A stretch of DNA of 64,000 nt, taken from contig NZ_CP107970.1 of assembly GCF_036090055.1 (NCBI RefSeq), positions 622,501 through 686,500 of the forward strand, given 5' to 3'. Made by a program: the position numbers and the translations under genes. Shown here one piece after another: positions 48,759-58,000 of this stretch. Within the stretch, counting starts at the first letter, position 1; every line of letters starts with the position of its first letter. The stretch comes from Nocardioides sp. NBC_00368 (lineage in GTDB: Bacteria > Actinomycetota > Actinomycetes > Propionibacteriales > Nocardioidaceae). Under the pieces are notes generated by a model. It did not search any database. It was not told the DNA's origin and worked only from the letters and a program-made list of their open reading frames with translations.

Positions 48759-51700
48759 TCACAGCTCGTACTCGTCCTCGTTGTAGGGCCCGTTTCCGTG
48801 CTCGGCGTCGGGCCGAGGGCCGTCGTGTACACCGGACGCGCTTGTCAGATTCGTCGGCGCTGGCTCGGCGAGCACTGTGGTCGACCTGTAGGCCACGGCG
48901 GGCCCGGGGTTGCGTTCGGGGTCGCGTTCGGGGCGTCGGTCGACAGCCACGGCCAAGGGCGAGCGGTTGTTGGAGCCGCGGGCCCGGGCTGCGGCGTCGT
49001 GGTCGGCGATCGTGTCGAGCTTGAGAACGTCGGTCGCGATGGACGGTTGCAGGGACCTGAGTCGGACGAGGTCGTCGATGCTGTTGACCTTTCCCGCCCT
49101 GGCTCGGGCTGTGCTCAGCTGTCGTTGGGTGCGGGTGGCGTGGGAGCAGAACCTCTCGTTCCAGGTGCCGTCGAAGACGTTCTCGGCTCGTTCGGCGGCC
49201 TTGATGAGCGTGGACAGGTCGCCGCCGTAGGCCTGGCGGTCCATCAGGGAGCTGCCGGGGATCTCATCCTCCTCGAGGTTGCGCATGGTCCCGGTCTCAT
49301 CAGCCAGCGCGGTCGCGACCCGGTCGACATAGGTGGGATTGAGCGCGACGTTGAACCCGTCGGTCGAGGTGTAGAAGTCGACGAACTGGCGCTTCCACTG
49401 CTCGGCGCTGGCCTGAACCGGTTCGCCGGCATCGTCACGGACCACCTTCCATCGGCCGCTGTCCTCGCTGCGCTCCATGAGCCGTCCACGCCACAGGTCC
49501 CGCCCGGTCCCGAGGAGGGTGGTGTACTTGTGGCGCGCCTCGGAGGCGTCGTGCTTGGCCTGCAGGATCGACTGGGTGACCGGGTAGGTGAGCTCCAGGA
49601 CCGCCTTCAGGTCGTTGTTGCGCAGCGCGCGCACGGCCCGCTGGGAGAACATGCCGGCCACACCGGTACCGAAGGACTTCACCGCGGTCGAGTACATCGA
49701 ATCTCGCTGGTCGGCCGTGGTGATTCCCGGAGCTGCAAGGTCTGTGCGGACACCTACCGCCGCCCCGGTTGCAGCTCCTGTTACAGCTCCGGTCGCAGCT
49801 CCTCTCGCCGGCCCGGTCGGGTTGCCGGTCGGGTTGCCGGTCGGGGAGCCGGTGGCGGGGGCGGAGCTGTAGCCGAGGTAGCGGGCGTAGTCGGCGAGCT
49901 TGCGCTCGCTGCCCTTGGCGCCGGTGGTGACGCAGACCTCGCGTACGGAGTCGACATGTGCTGTGGCGTCGGTGAAGGACAGGGCGTGCCCGAACTGACT
50001 GCGCTGGACGCCGCGGTAGTGGTCGCTGAGCTGTTCGACGATATCGAGGGCGGAGACGGTCACGTCCTCGCCGGGTTCGGGGTTGAAGTGGACACGGTTG
50101 GCCTCTCGCATGAACCCGTTCTCGAACTCGTCGGCGGCCTCAGTGTCGTAGTGGTGACCGACCTTGGTGTCGAGGGAGTTGTGCATCGCCAACGGGTGCA
50201 GGCCGGTGGTGGGGTCGCGTCGGCCGAGGTCGAGCAGGTTGGCGTGCGTGCTGAGTCGTTCCCATGCCTCCGTGACCGCCGCGGCGCTGTGGAGCCTGAC
50301 CACGGCGACCGAGTCGCCGTCGAAGTCGCCGTCGAAGCCCGCGTCGATGACGGGATTGATGGCGATCCCGACCAGCCGCTCATCGATCGCCACGCGTAGG
50401 TAGCGCACGCCGGCATCGCGCAGCACCGGATCGCGCCAGATGAGGGCGTGGTCGCCCTCGCGCAGCCCGAGAGTCTGGGCCATCCGCGGGCCGATCGCGA
50501 CCTGGTCGATGTCCAGGCGTGGGTCGGAAGTCCACACGGCGGTGGCTGAGTCCGGGAGCCGGGAGGCCATCAGGCCCTCCTTGAAGATGTTTCTCTTCCC
50601 GGAGAAGACGCGGGCGGACAGGTCGTTGGTGATCGAGGTGAACTTCTGCTGGGCCTTGGCCCGGCACTTGGCCATGTCGGTCTCGAGGGCATCGAGCCGG
50701 CTCGCGCTCAGCTGCGGGTCATCGAGCTGGTTGCGCAGATGCCGGTAGCGGCAAGCCTCCTCGAACAGGTCGAGGTAGCGGCTGGTGTAGTCGTGGGTGC
50801 TGGAGGTGCCGTCCTCGAAGTCCTGGCCCGAGCGCAGGTGCGAGCTCATGATCGGCAGCCGGTAGGACAGATGCCCAAACTCGCCGACCCCCGCGCCCGC
50901 ACGGGTCCCCGTGCCAGCGCCAGCGCCAGCGCCGGTGCCGGTGCCGGTGCGGGTGCCGGGGACGTGCTGGATCTCGGTCTCCTGGCCGGTGGGGTAGGTG
51001 AGAGGGAAGGGGATCTCCAAGTAGCCGCCCCTATCGCCGATGAGCTCTCCGAAGCCACGACGCATCGCCGAGGTGTTGAGGGTGTCCCTCGAAGTCAAGA
51101 TCAGCTCGGGCATCTCGAAGACACGCCGATCGGGCCGAGAGCTGACCGCCCCGAGAACCTGTGCCTGCTCCGCAGGTTGCCCGGAAGGTTGCCCGGAAGG
51201 TTGCTCGGATGGGTCGTCGATGGTGCGCCGGCCGATCACGCGCAGGGTGCCCGTGGCGTCCATGTCGAGGCCGACGGTGAGCAGGAGCTCGCGGAAGCTG
51301 GCCTCGGCGGCGCCGTTGTGGCCGTAGAACTCGCGCAGGACGGCTTCGCAGCCTTGGGACCCGAGGGCCCAGGCGAGCTGGGAGCTGGCGCGCCGGCCTC
51401 GGCCGGCTTGGGTGGCCTCCTCGTCGTACACCTTGGTCTTCTCATCGACCGCCATGTGCGTGACGATGAACCGCATCGGCGCGATCGCACCAGCGGTGAG
51501 TACGTTGCCGTGGGGGTCTTTAAGGTCGGCCTTGGCTGAGTCGTGCTGGTCGATGAGCTCACGGGCGGCTCCGGCGTTGCGCCTGGAGATGAGACTGAAC
51601 GGGCTCATCACTACGTCCATCTCGGGGTTGGCCGCGAACGCTGCGACCTCGGAGGAGATGTCTTGGGCGGCGGCCTCGGCAGCGTCCATGTCCGGGTCGA

Positions 51701-54700
51701 CGATGAGGGAGACCACGCCCTTGTTGCCGTGCAGGTCGGAGAGCTTGTCGCCGGGCATGAGCGCGCGCAGGTGGCCGTCGGAGCCACGGATCGGGTTGGA
51801 TTCGGCGAAGGCTGTGCTGACCACGATCGGGTCATCGGCGGTCCAGCCGCCGAAGGTCATCATCGCGACCCCGGTGGGTTCGGTGACCTTGGCGGACTGC
51901 ATCAGGGTGGTCGCGGTCATCTGCTGGCGGTCGAAGGGGTCGAAGCGGACCGAGTCGAGCTCATGCATGGCCATCAGCGGTGCCCGGCTGTCGGGGCCGC
52001 CAGGGGTGATGGTGCCGTCGTCGTTGACCACCGCGTCGGCGGTGAGGTAGCGGATGAGGCCCTGGTTGGTGGATCCGCCGGTCATGACCGGGTCGAAGTA
52101 GCCGGCCGGTGCCGGGTTCCCGTCCGCGTCGGTCCCGGACAAGACCGCCATGTTGCGCCCGCCGGTGAGCCGCCAGGCGTCGAAGTGGTTGTCGTCAGCA
52201 GGGTCTTCATCCTCGAACATCGCGTGGTACTCGGCATAGACCGTGGAGCCCTCGCGGATCGCGTTGGGGTAGCGCACCCTGCGTGCCTCGGTAGCCACGG
52301 TTGCCTCGACCCACGGATCCAGGCCAGGCGACCCCATCGCGCGTTCCTCCACGCCACTCGGGCCTGTGGTGGCGGGCTGAGTCCTGGCGCGTTCGAGGTA
52401 GTCGATCGGGTGTTTGGTGCCGTAGAGCTTGGAGTAGAGCGGGTTGAGCGAGGCGCCCTCTCCGACTTCGCTGCGCCCTGAGACCATGTCTGCGCTGATC
52501 TGATACTCGATCTGGTCGGTCAGGACCTGCTCGTACCCGCGTAGTCGGGTGCGCTCCTCGACCGAACGACTCTCACCGGGGGCCGGCGCGGTAATCCGGG
52601 CCTCGTAGCCGGGCACGATCAGCGCGTTCTGGCCCGAGATGAATCGGGTCAGGATCTCGCCATGGTCACCGGGGGAGAAGACCTGGCCGATCTCGCCGCT
52701 CACCGCGGTCGTGGTGCCGGTCCGGGCTAGCTTGTCGGCCCGCCAGGCGATCACCCCTTGGTCGTCGATCTTGAGGCTGGTCAGGTGTGCGCCGTGCCGG
52801 TTGACCGCGTCGCGCACCACGGTCCCGATCCGGGCCAGGAACGCGTCGGGATGGGCGGGGTCGAGGTCGATGGCGGTGTCGGGGTCGAACCGGATGAGCC
52901 GGTCACGCATCCTCGTGCTGTTGAACCCGGTCCCGAGCAGCTCCTCGGGGCCGACCTCGAGCTTGCGCAGGGCAGCGGCCAGGGAGTCCATGTTGCCCCA
53001 TTGGCCGGCCTCGGAGGTCATGTACTTGGCGACGCGGGCCGGGTCGAAGCGCTTCTCCACGAACTCGCTGCCGAACTCGCCCTCGACCTCGCGGTAGACC
53101 GGGTCGAAGGTCCCGATCAGCTCCTCGAGGACGTCGTCGGCGTGGTCGCGGATCTTCTCGGCCTCGGTGCCGAGGTAGACCGCGGTGCCGACCTCGCCAT
53201 CGGAGGCCAGGTAGTCCTCAGGGCTCGCCCCTGGCCGCAGGAGGCTCTCCCTCTCCCCGGTCAGCACATCCCAGTAGGCACGCTGGATGGCGGCGATCTC
53301 GGGCTCGACGGAGTAGGCTGGCACCGGCCACTGGGCAGGATCGATCTGGCTGAGGTGATTGCCAGCGGCCGTGGTCTCCTCGAGGAATCTCTCCCAGGTT
53401 CCGATCAGGCCTTCGACGTCGAGGGCGGCTTCGACGTTGCTCCGGGCGCTGCGTACCGCCTCGTCCAGGTACTCGCTGGCCTTCTCGGTGTTGGAGAAGT
53501 ACCAGCCCAGGCCGCGGTTCTTCGCGTTGCGGCGGATCGTGACCTTCGCGCCGTCGGGGATCTGGCCGCCGGTCTCGTAGTCTTTGACGACATAGGTGGA
53601 CTCTCGGCCGCTGTGGTAGCTGTCTTGGTACTCACGCGGGCGCCAGCCACGGGTGCGTTTGTCCCAGGTCGGCTCGGTGTGGGTGGCGGGCTCGCCGATC
53701 ATCAGCTCCGGACGGTCGCCGCGGGGCACCGGCTTGCCCTGTGCGAACCGGAGCAGGTCGACCGCCTCGCTGGGAGTGGGGACGTAGCCGGCCGACTTGT
53801 TCTCCACGTTCGCGCTGCCGGTGCCGCCTTGTCTGCTGCCGTTTCGGTTGCTGGTTCCCCGATAGTTGGTGGAGTAGGACACTTCGATCCCGTTGTCGTA
53901 GATGCGGGCGCCGGCGAAGCGCTGGTTCTCACAGGTCTCGGTGAGCCGGATGTCGATACCGGTCGCGGTGATCTTGGCCTTGATCTGGCCCGGGTTGAGA
54001 TCGCGCAGGACCTGGTAGCCGACCCCTTGGCGCTGCAGCTCCTCGAGCACGGCGACCGACCGTGCCACCGCGGCCGGACCCATGAACCTGGTGGGGTCGA
54101 TCTCACCGGTGCGGGGGTCGCGCCCGCCTTCGATGACCCAGTCCCGAACCTGCTGATACTCGCGTTGGCTCATCTTGTCCATGAGGACCGACAGACCGCA
54201 GGCATCCTCGTGGGTCATCGCGGACCCGGTCCGCTCCCGCGTCCGGCCACTGATCCGCCACATCTGCAGCTCACCCAACGCGTTGGAGTGGATCTCGCCG
54301 AGGGCACCACCGCAGGCACGCTCGATCGCGGAGGCATGCAGATAGCTCAGTGCGGTCCCGCCACGCCGCATGGTCGCGCGATGGGCCCACAGCGGGTCAT
54401 AGGGACTGATCGGCACTACCGGCGACTTCCAAGCAGCCTGTTTCGCGATCCCGGTCATCTGCAAGTAGTCCCGCCAGATCCGCTGGCACTCGACGTCGGC
54501 GGGGGTGTGGTCGCCGAACTGGGCGGTGTAGCCCGGCACCGAGGCCGCCATCTCCTCATCGACGATCCGCAGATACGGAACCTGCTGCCCTTCTTGCTCC
54601 TGCTGGCCCGGCTGTCCGTCCTGCCGTTGTTCTGAGGCTTGGGAATGGGCCTCGCCCTCGGTCATCCGGCGCAGGATCGAGGCGTTGATGGCGCGGGCCT

Positions 54701-54803
54701 GGGAGATCGGGATCCGCTGACCGCTCTCGCGTCGTGCCCGGTGGACTGTCTGGTGGAAGAGGTACTCGCGGAAGTAGCCCTGGTAGGCGGCGTCGGTCCT
54801 CAT
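48759..54803 (-). CDS. Single-chain two-barrel RNA polymerase (beta/beta-prime-like)
   Basis: A 2014-residue protein with both catalytic double-psi barrels of cellular RNA polymerase in one chain. The beta-type barrel (about 960-1080) has GVAMMTFGGWTADDPIVVS, GDKLSDLHGNKGVVS with both catalytic lysines (K1020, K1028) and VVMSPFSLISRRNAG. The beta-prime-type barrel (about 1400-1560) has SGKRN, GDHALIWRDPVLRDAGVRY and the active-site DFDGD (1493-1497) in DAGFDGDFDGDSVAV. This is the YonO-like architecture, but about twice as long. The N-terminal 900 residues are unassigned and may carry promoter or template functions. Gly/Thr/Ala repeats interrupt it near 1290 and 1640. GGAGGAAG precedes the ATG. 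It probably transcribes element genes independently of host sigma factors (inference). Confidence 0.9.
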   Translation of the reverse strand: MRTDAAYQGYFREYLFHQTVHRARRESGQRIPISQARAINASILRRMTEGEAHSQASEQRQDGQPGQQEQEGQQVPYLRIVDEEMAASVPGYTAQFGDHTPADVECQRIWRDYLQMTGIAKQAAWKSPVVPISPYDPLWAHRATMRRGGTALSYLHASAIERACGGALGEIHSNALGELQMWRISGRTRERTGSAMTHEDACGLSVLMDKMSQREYQQVRDWVIEGGRDPRTGEIDPTRFMGPAAVARSVAVLEELQRQGVGYQVLRDLNPGQIKAKITATGIDIRLTETCENQRFAGARIYDNGIEVSYSTNYRGTSNRNGSRQGGTGSANVENKSAGYVPTPSEAVDLLRFAQGKPVPRGDRPELMIGEPATHTEPTWDKRTRGWRPREYQDSYHSGRESTYVVKDYETGGQIPDGAKVTIRRNAKNRGLGWYFSNTEKASEYLDEAVRSARSNVEAALDVEGLIGTWERFLEETTAAGNHLSQIDPAQWPVPAYSVEPEIAAIQRAYWDVLTGERESLLRPGASPEDYLASDGEVGTAVYLGTEAEKIRDHADDVLEELIGTFDPVYREVEGEFGSEFVEKRFDPARVAKYMTSEAGQWGNMDSLAAALRKLEVGPEELLGTGFNSTRMRDRLIRFDPDTAIDLDPAHPDAFLARIGTVVRDAVNRHGAHLTSLKIDDQGVIAWRADKLARTGTTTAVSGEIGQVFSPGDHGEILTRFISGQNALIVPGYEARITAPAPGESRSVEERTRLRGYEQVLTDQIEYQISADMVSGRSEVGEGASLNPLYSKLYGTKHPIDYLERARTQPATTGPSGVEERAMGSPGLDPWVEATVATEARRVRYPNAIREGSTVYAEYHAMFEDEDPADDNHFDAWRLTGGRNMAVLSGTDADGNPAPAGYFDPVMTGGSTNQGLIRYLTADAVVNDDGTITPGGPDSRAPLMAMHELDSVRFDPFDRQQMTATTLMQSAKVTEPTGVAMMTFGGWTADDPIVVSTAFAESNPIRGSDGHLRALMPGDKLSDLHGNKGVVSLIVDPDMDAAEAAAQDISSEVAAFAANPEMDVVMSPFSLISRRNAGAARELIDQHDSAKADLKDPHGNVLTAGAIAPMRFIVTHMAVDEKTKVYDEEATQAGRGRRASSQLAWALGSQGCEAVLREFYGHNGAAEASFRELLLTVGLDMDATGTLRVIGRRTIDDPSEQPSGQPSGQPAEQAQVLGAVSSRPDRRVFEMPELILTSRDTLNTSAMRRGFGELIGDRGGYLEIPFPLTYPTGQETEIQHVPGTRTGTGTGAGAGAGTGTRAGAGVGEFGHLSYRLPIMSSHLRSGQDFEDGTSSTHDYTSRYLDLFEEACRYRHLRNQLDDPQLSASRLDALETDMAKCRAKAQQKFTSITNDLSARVFSGKRNIFKEGLMASRLPDSATAVWTSDPRLDIDQVAIGPRMAQTLGLREGDHALIWRDPVLRDAGVRYLRVAIDERLVGIAINPVIDAGFDGDFDGDSVAVVRLHSAAAVTEAWERLSTHANLLDLGRRDPTTGLHPLAMHNSLDTKVGHHYDTEAADEFENGFMREANRVHFNPEPGEDVTVSALDIVEQLSDHYRGVQRSQFGHALSFTDATAHVDSVREVCVTTGAKGSERKLADYARYLGYSSAPATGSPTGNPTGNPTGPARGAATGAVTGAATGAAVGVRTDLAAPGITTADQRDSMYSTAVKSFGTGVAGMFSQRAVRALRNNDLKAVLELTYPVTQSILQAKHDASEARHKYTTLLGTGRDLWRGRLMERSEDSGRWKVVRDDAGEPVQASAEQWKRQFVDFYTSTDGFNVALNPTYVDRVATALADETGTMRNLEEDEIPGSSLMDRQAYGGDLSTLIKAAERAENVFDGTWNERFCSHATRTQRQLSTARARAGKVNSIDDLVRLRSLQPSIATDVLKLDTIADHDAAARARGSNNRSPLAVAVDRRPERDPERNPGPAVAYRSTTVLAEPAPTNLTSASGVHDGPRPDAEHGNGPYNEDEYEL

Positions 54804-54831
54804 GTGGTCTCTTCCTCCAGATGGAGAGCAG

Positions 54832-54844
54832 TGTGATAATCACA
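54832..54844. promoter_or_regulatory. Palindrome upstream of the RNA polymerase-like gene
   Basis: TGTGATAATCACA is a perfect inverted repeat (6 bp arms, one central base), 29 bases before the start codon on the - strand. A related half-site, CTGTGATTTTG, lies at 54860-54870. An autoregulatory operator is likely, but the protein is unknown. Confidence 0.5.
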
Positions 54845-54875
54845 GGGTAAGCATGAGTGCTGTGATTTTGCCAGA

Positions 54876-54895
54876 GAATGGCGAGATGAATGATC
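54876..54895 (-). promoter_or_regulatory. Shared AT-rich motif before the RNA polymerase-like gene (site C)
   Basis: Read on the - strand this is GATCATTCATCTCGCCATTC, 73-92 bases before the ATG at 54803. Site A (14865-14848) is the same apart from a 2-base shorter spacer, and site D (61683-61665) has the same 5-base spacer to CCATT. All three face the same way relative to the gene they precede. It is probably a promoter element. Confidence 0.55.
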
Positions 54896-55038
54896 GTTAG
54901 GGTCCTTTGCATCACTTCCCGCGGGTTGATTTCATGATGACTGCGAGTTCGGGGGAGGCGCTCTGTCGGCACGGTCGCTTCTGGGCTCGCATCGCGATCG
55001 GGTCGTTCGCGGCGGACGCTGTTTGCAGCGATGTGGCG

Positions 55039-58000
55039 TCAGCTGTTGTTGCGGATCTCGACGGCCATGGCGCGGTCGAACCGGCCGCTGGCAAGGTGTT
55101 CCCAGGTGGGCAATGAGGCGAGGTAGGTGTAGAGGTCGGGGTGGATCTCGATGGTGCTCATGGTGTTGAGGTCTCCGAAACCGATCCGGCCGGGCCCCTC
55201 GCTCCCGCCGGTCCCGTCGGTCTCTGTCTCGGCGTAGACGCGGGTCCCGGGATCGCTGCCGGCGCGGTGGAGTTTGTCGAGGGCGGTGCGCAGCGCGTCG
55301 GATCGGATGGTGGTGATGTAGGTGTGGGTGCCGTCGGCGCTGCGTAGCTCTCCGTCGCCGCCGAGGCTGAAGTGGTCGGTGTCGCGTTCCAGGTCGACGA
55401 TGCAGCGGCGGTAGGCCTCGGCGATCTCCTTGGCCAATGCGCCGGTCTTGGCGGTGCCGTCGGGATGGATCAGCATGTCGGGGGAGATGAGGCCCTCGGC
55501 GTAGAGCGGTCGGGCCATCTGGGCCTGGCGGGCGGCTCGTTCGGCGACTTCGGTGGCCACGGCGATGTTGTCCACGAAGGCGTCCGGGTCGCTGCACATC
55601 CTGGCGGCGAAGTCGTCGGCGTCGAGGATGGTTGCCTCGGAGACCTCGTGGTGGGTCTCCTCGGCGGTCATCGATCCGATGATCTCCATGACCTCGTCGG
55701 CGTAGACGTCGGGGTCGAGGCGCTCGATGTCGAAGCTGGTGTAGCCATGTGCGCTGCTGTAGAGCAGTTTGGCGTCGCCGGCGCAGACGGCTTGAGCCAG
55801 GCGTTTGTCGAGCATTGCGATGAAGTTGGGCTGGTTGCGGCGTACGTCGAAGTCGAGGGCCGTGGACAGTGTTGGGATGGTCTGCAGGGAGTAGTCGTGG
55901 CCCGGGTGGACGATCTTGTTGCCGCCGAGCTTCCACATCATCGGCAGGATGGTCTCGTTGCGGTTCCACACCGGGGCGTCCCCGGCTCGGAAGACGACGG
56001 AGTTGTTAGGTGGGATGAAGGCCATGTCGTTGTAGGAGATGACGGGCTCCTCGACGGTCTCCATGGTGTAAATGACCCGGCCGTCGGTCTTGTGGATGAC
56101 CTGGTCGAGGTTCTGGGTGACCTGCTTGGACTTGCGGTAGGTCCGGTGCCGCTTGCCGGACATCTTCTCCAGGGTCTCGATCATGGTGTCGTCGGTGGAC
56201 TTGAGGAAGACGATGTTGGAGGTGTTGCCCTGGACGATCTTGTCCACCGACTCCCCGTAGACATCACGCAGCTGTTGCAGTGTCTGCAGGATCAGGGTGA
56301 ATTGCTGCTCCTGGCCCAGGCCGATCGAGAGCATCGTCTCGAACCCGGCGATGCCATGGCCTTCGGACTGCAGGTTGCCGAGCTCGTCGAGCATGAACCG
56401 GGTCCGGTACAGCGGTTTCTGTGAGGTCTTGGTCATGTAGGACTTGTCGAAGTTGAGGTCGACCAGCTGCTTGACCAGGATCAAGATCAGCTTGGCGTAC
56501 TTCATCAGGTGCGGCGGGGTGACCAAGAAGACGGCCTTGGGTGCCTCGGAGTAGCGCACCATCGTCTGGGTGATCGCACGCGAGCGCGTGGTGACCTTCT
56601 CCGGGTTGCGCATGTTCACCAACCTGGTGTGCGGATAGAGGGTGTCGCCCGGCTCATAGCCGGAGCCGGAAACCTCGCTGGTCTCGGCAGCCCCAATGGT
56701 CCGATCGCTCTCGCCGACGTCGCCGTCCCTGCTCGTCGCGCTGGTCTGGTTCGCGCTGCTCGCGCCTTCGGGGTTGTTGCGCCGGTTGTGTCGTTCGGGG
56801 ATCAGTTCGCGCAGGACGCCGTTCTTGACGATCTTCTTGCCGGTGACGGGCTCGAGGACGTAGTGGCGGCCGTTGAGTGAGGTCTGGTAGCCCTTCTTGA
56901 AGTGGAAGCGGAAGGTGCGTACCAGCATCCCGGTCGCTGGGTTGACCAGCTCGAGCTTCAGCCAGGCCTGCTCGGCGGGGAAGATGCCCTTGAAGTAGTA
57001 CCGGGCCCAGCCCTCGCGCGAGACGATGTCGGAGTGCTCGAAGTCCGCACCGAGGTCCCGGGTGAACTCCGGGTCGGCGTAGGCGCGCCACAGCGCCTGC
57101 TGGCCGATGAGGTGGTTGCGCTTGAGGAAGTCGGCCGCGAACCGGACACCCAGCCGCCGAGGGAAGCTCAGCCCGCCCAGGTCGGCGTTTTGTGAGGGGG
57201 TCCCGGAGGTGAGGGTGGAGATGGTCGGATCGGTGAAGAACGACATGGCAGTGATCGCAATCCCGTAGACCGAGGCGAGCATCTTCTCCGCACCGGCCAT
57301 GGCCCGCAGGGCGTTGTTGGCGTTCGCGATCAGAGTGCGCATCGTGTTGGTCGGCAACGCCTCGGTGGCGTTGAAGAAGAGCGTGAGCATGTCCTGCTCG
57401 CCCTTGCCCTCCCACAGGAACTCCTGGCGCTCCGCCACCGCCCGGGCCTCGTCGATGGCCTCCTGATTCACGCCACCAGGGGCACCGGTCCCGACACCGC
57501 CCTCGGAACCAATCGCGCCCTCAGGTGTGCGGTGGTCGTATTCGCCGGCCTTGATGCGGCGTTCCAGGTCGGCGATGGGGGACTTGAGCTTCTTCGAGGT
57601 CAGCTGCACGAAGAGCTGGTAGCAGTTGTAGAGGGTGACCTTGCCCCACATGTCGTCGAGGTTGGCCTCGAGTGTCTCGGGGTCCATCCCGGTGGCAGCA
57701 GCGTGCTCGCGCATCTCGCGCTCTTCTTCGAGGTAGAAGTCGATGAGCCCGTAGGCGGCGCGCTTGAAGGCGTTGTTGGCGGCGTTGGGCCACACCGGGT
57801 CCTCGGCGCCGTCGAGGGGGAAAAAGACGTCGGCGATGTTCTCCACGTACAGGGCGCACTTGGCCGAGTCGCCCTCGCGGGCGGCCTCCGCGGCCATCCC
57901 GAGCGGGTTGTAGATGTCGGTCTTCATCGCGTTGATGAGGTTGAACTGAACGACCTCATACCCCCGTCGGGAGAACGGGACGTAGTTCTTGACCAAGAGC

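Noticed and set aside
48087..50399. A 770-codon + strand ORF and similar long antisense frames (for example 52758-54635 and 57532-59337)
   Set aside because: They lie wholly opposite the RNA polymerase-like and coupling-protein genes, which have conserved motifs. In GC-rich DNA the complementary frame often lacks stops. Their products show no fold or ribosome site.
54832..54844. CRP/FNR-type operator
   Set aside because: CRP sites need TGTGA and TCACA separated by about six bases; here the arms are separated by one base only.
54804..55038. Extra small genes between the coupling-protein and RNA polymerase-like genes (for example + strand 54907-55116)
   Set aside because: The frames are short, run into the coupling-protein gene on the other strand, and have no ribosome site; the region is better explained as the promoter of the polymerase-like gene.
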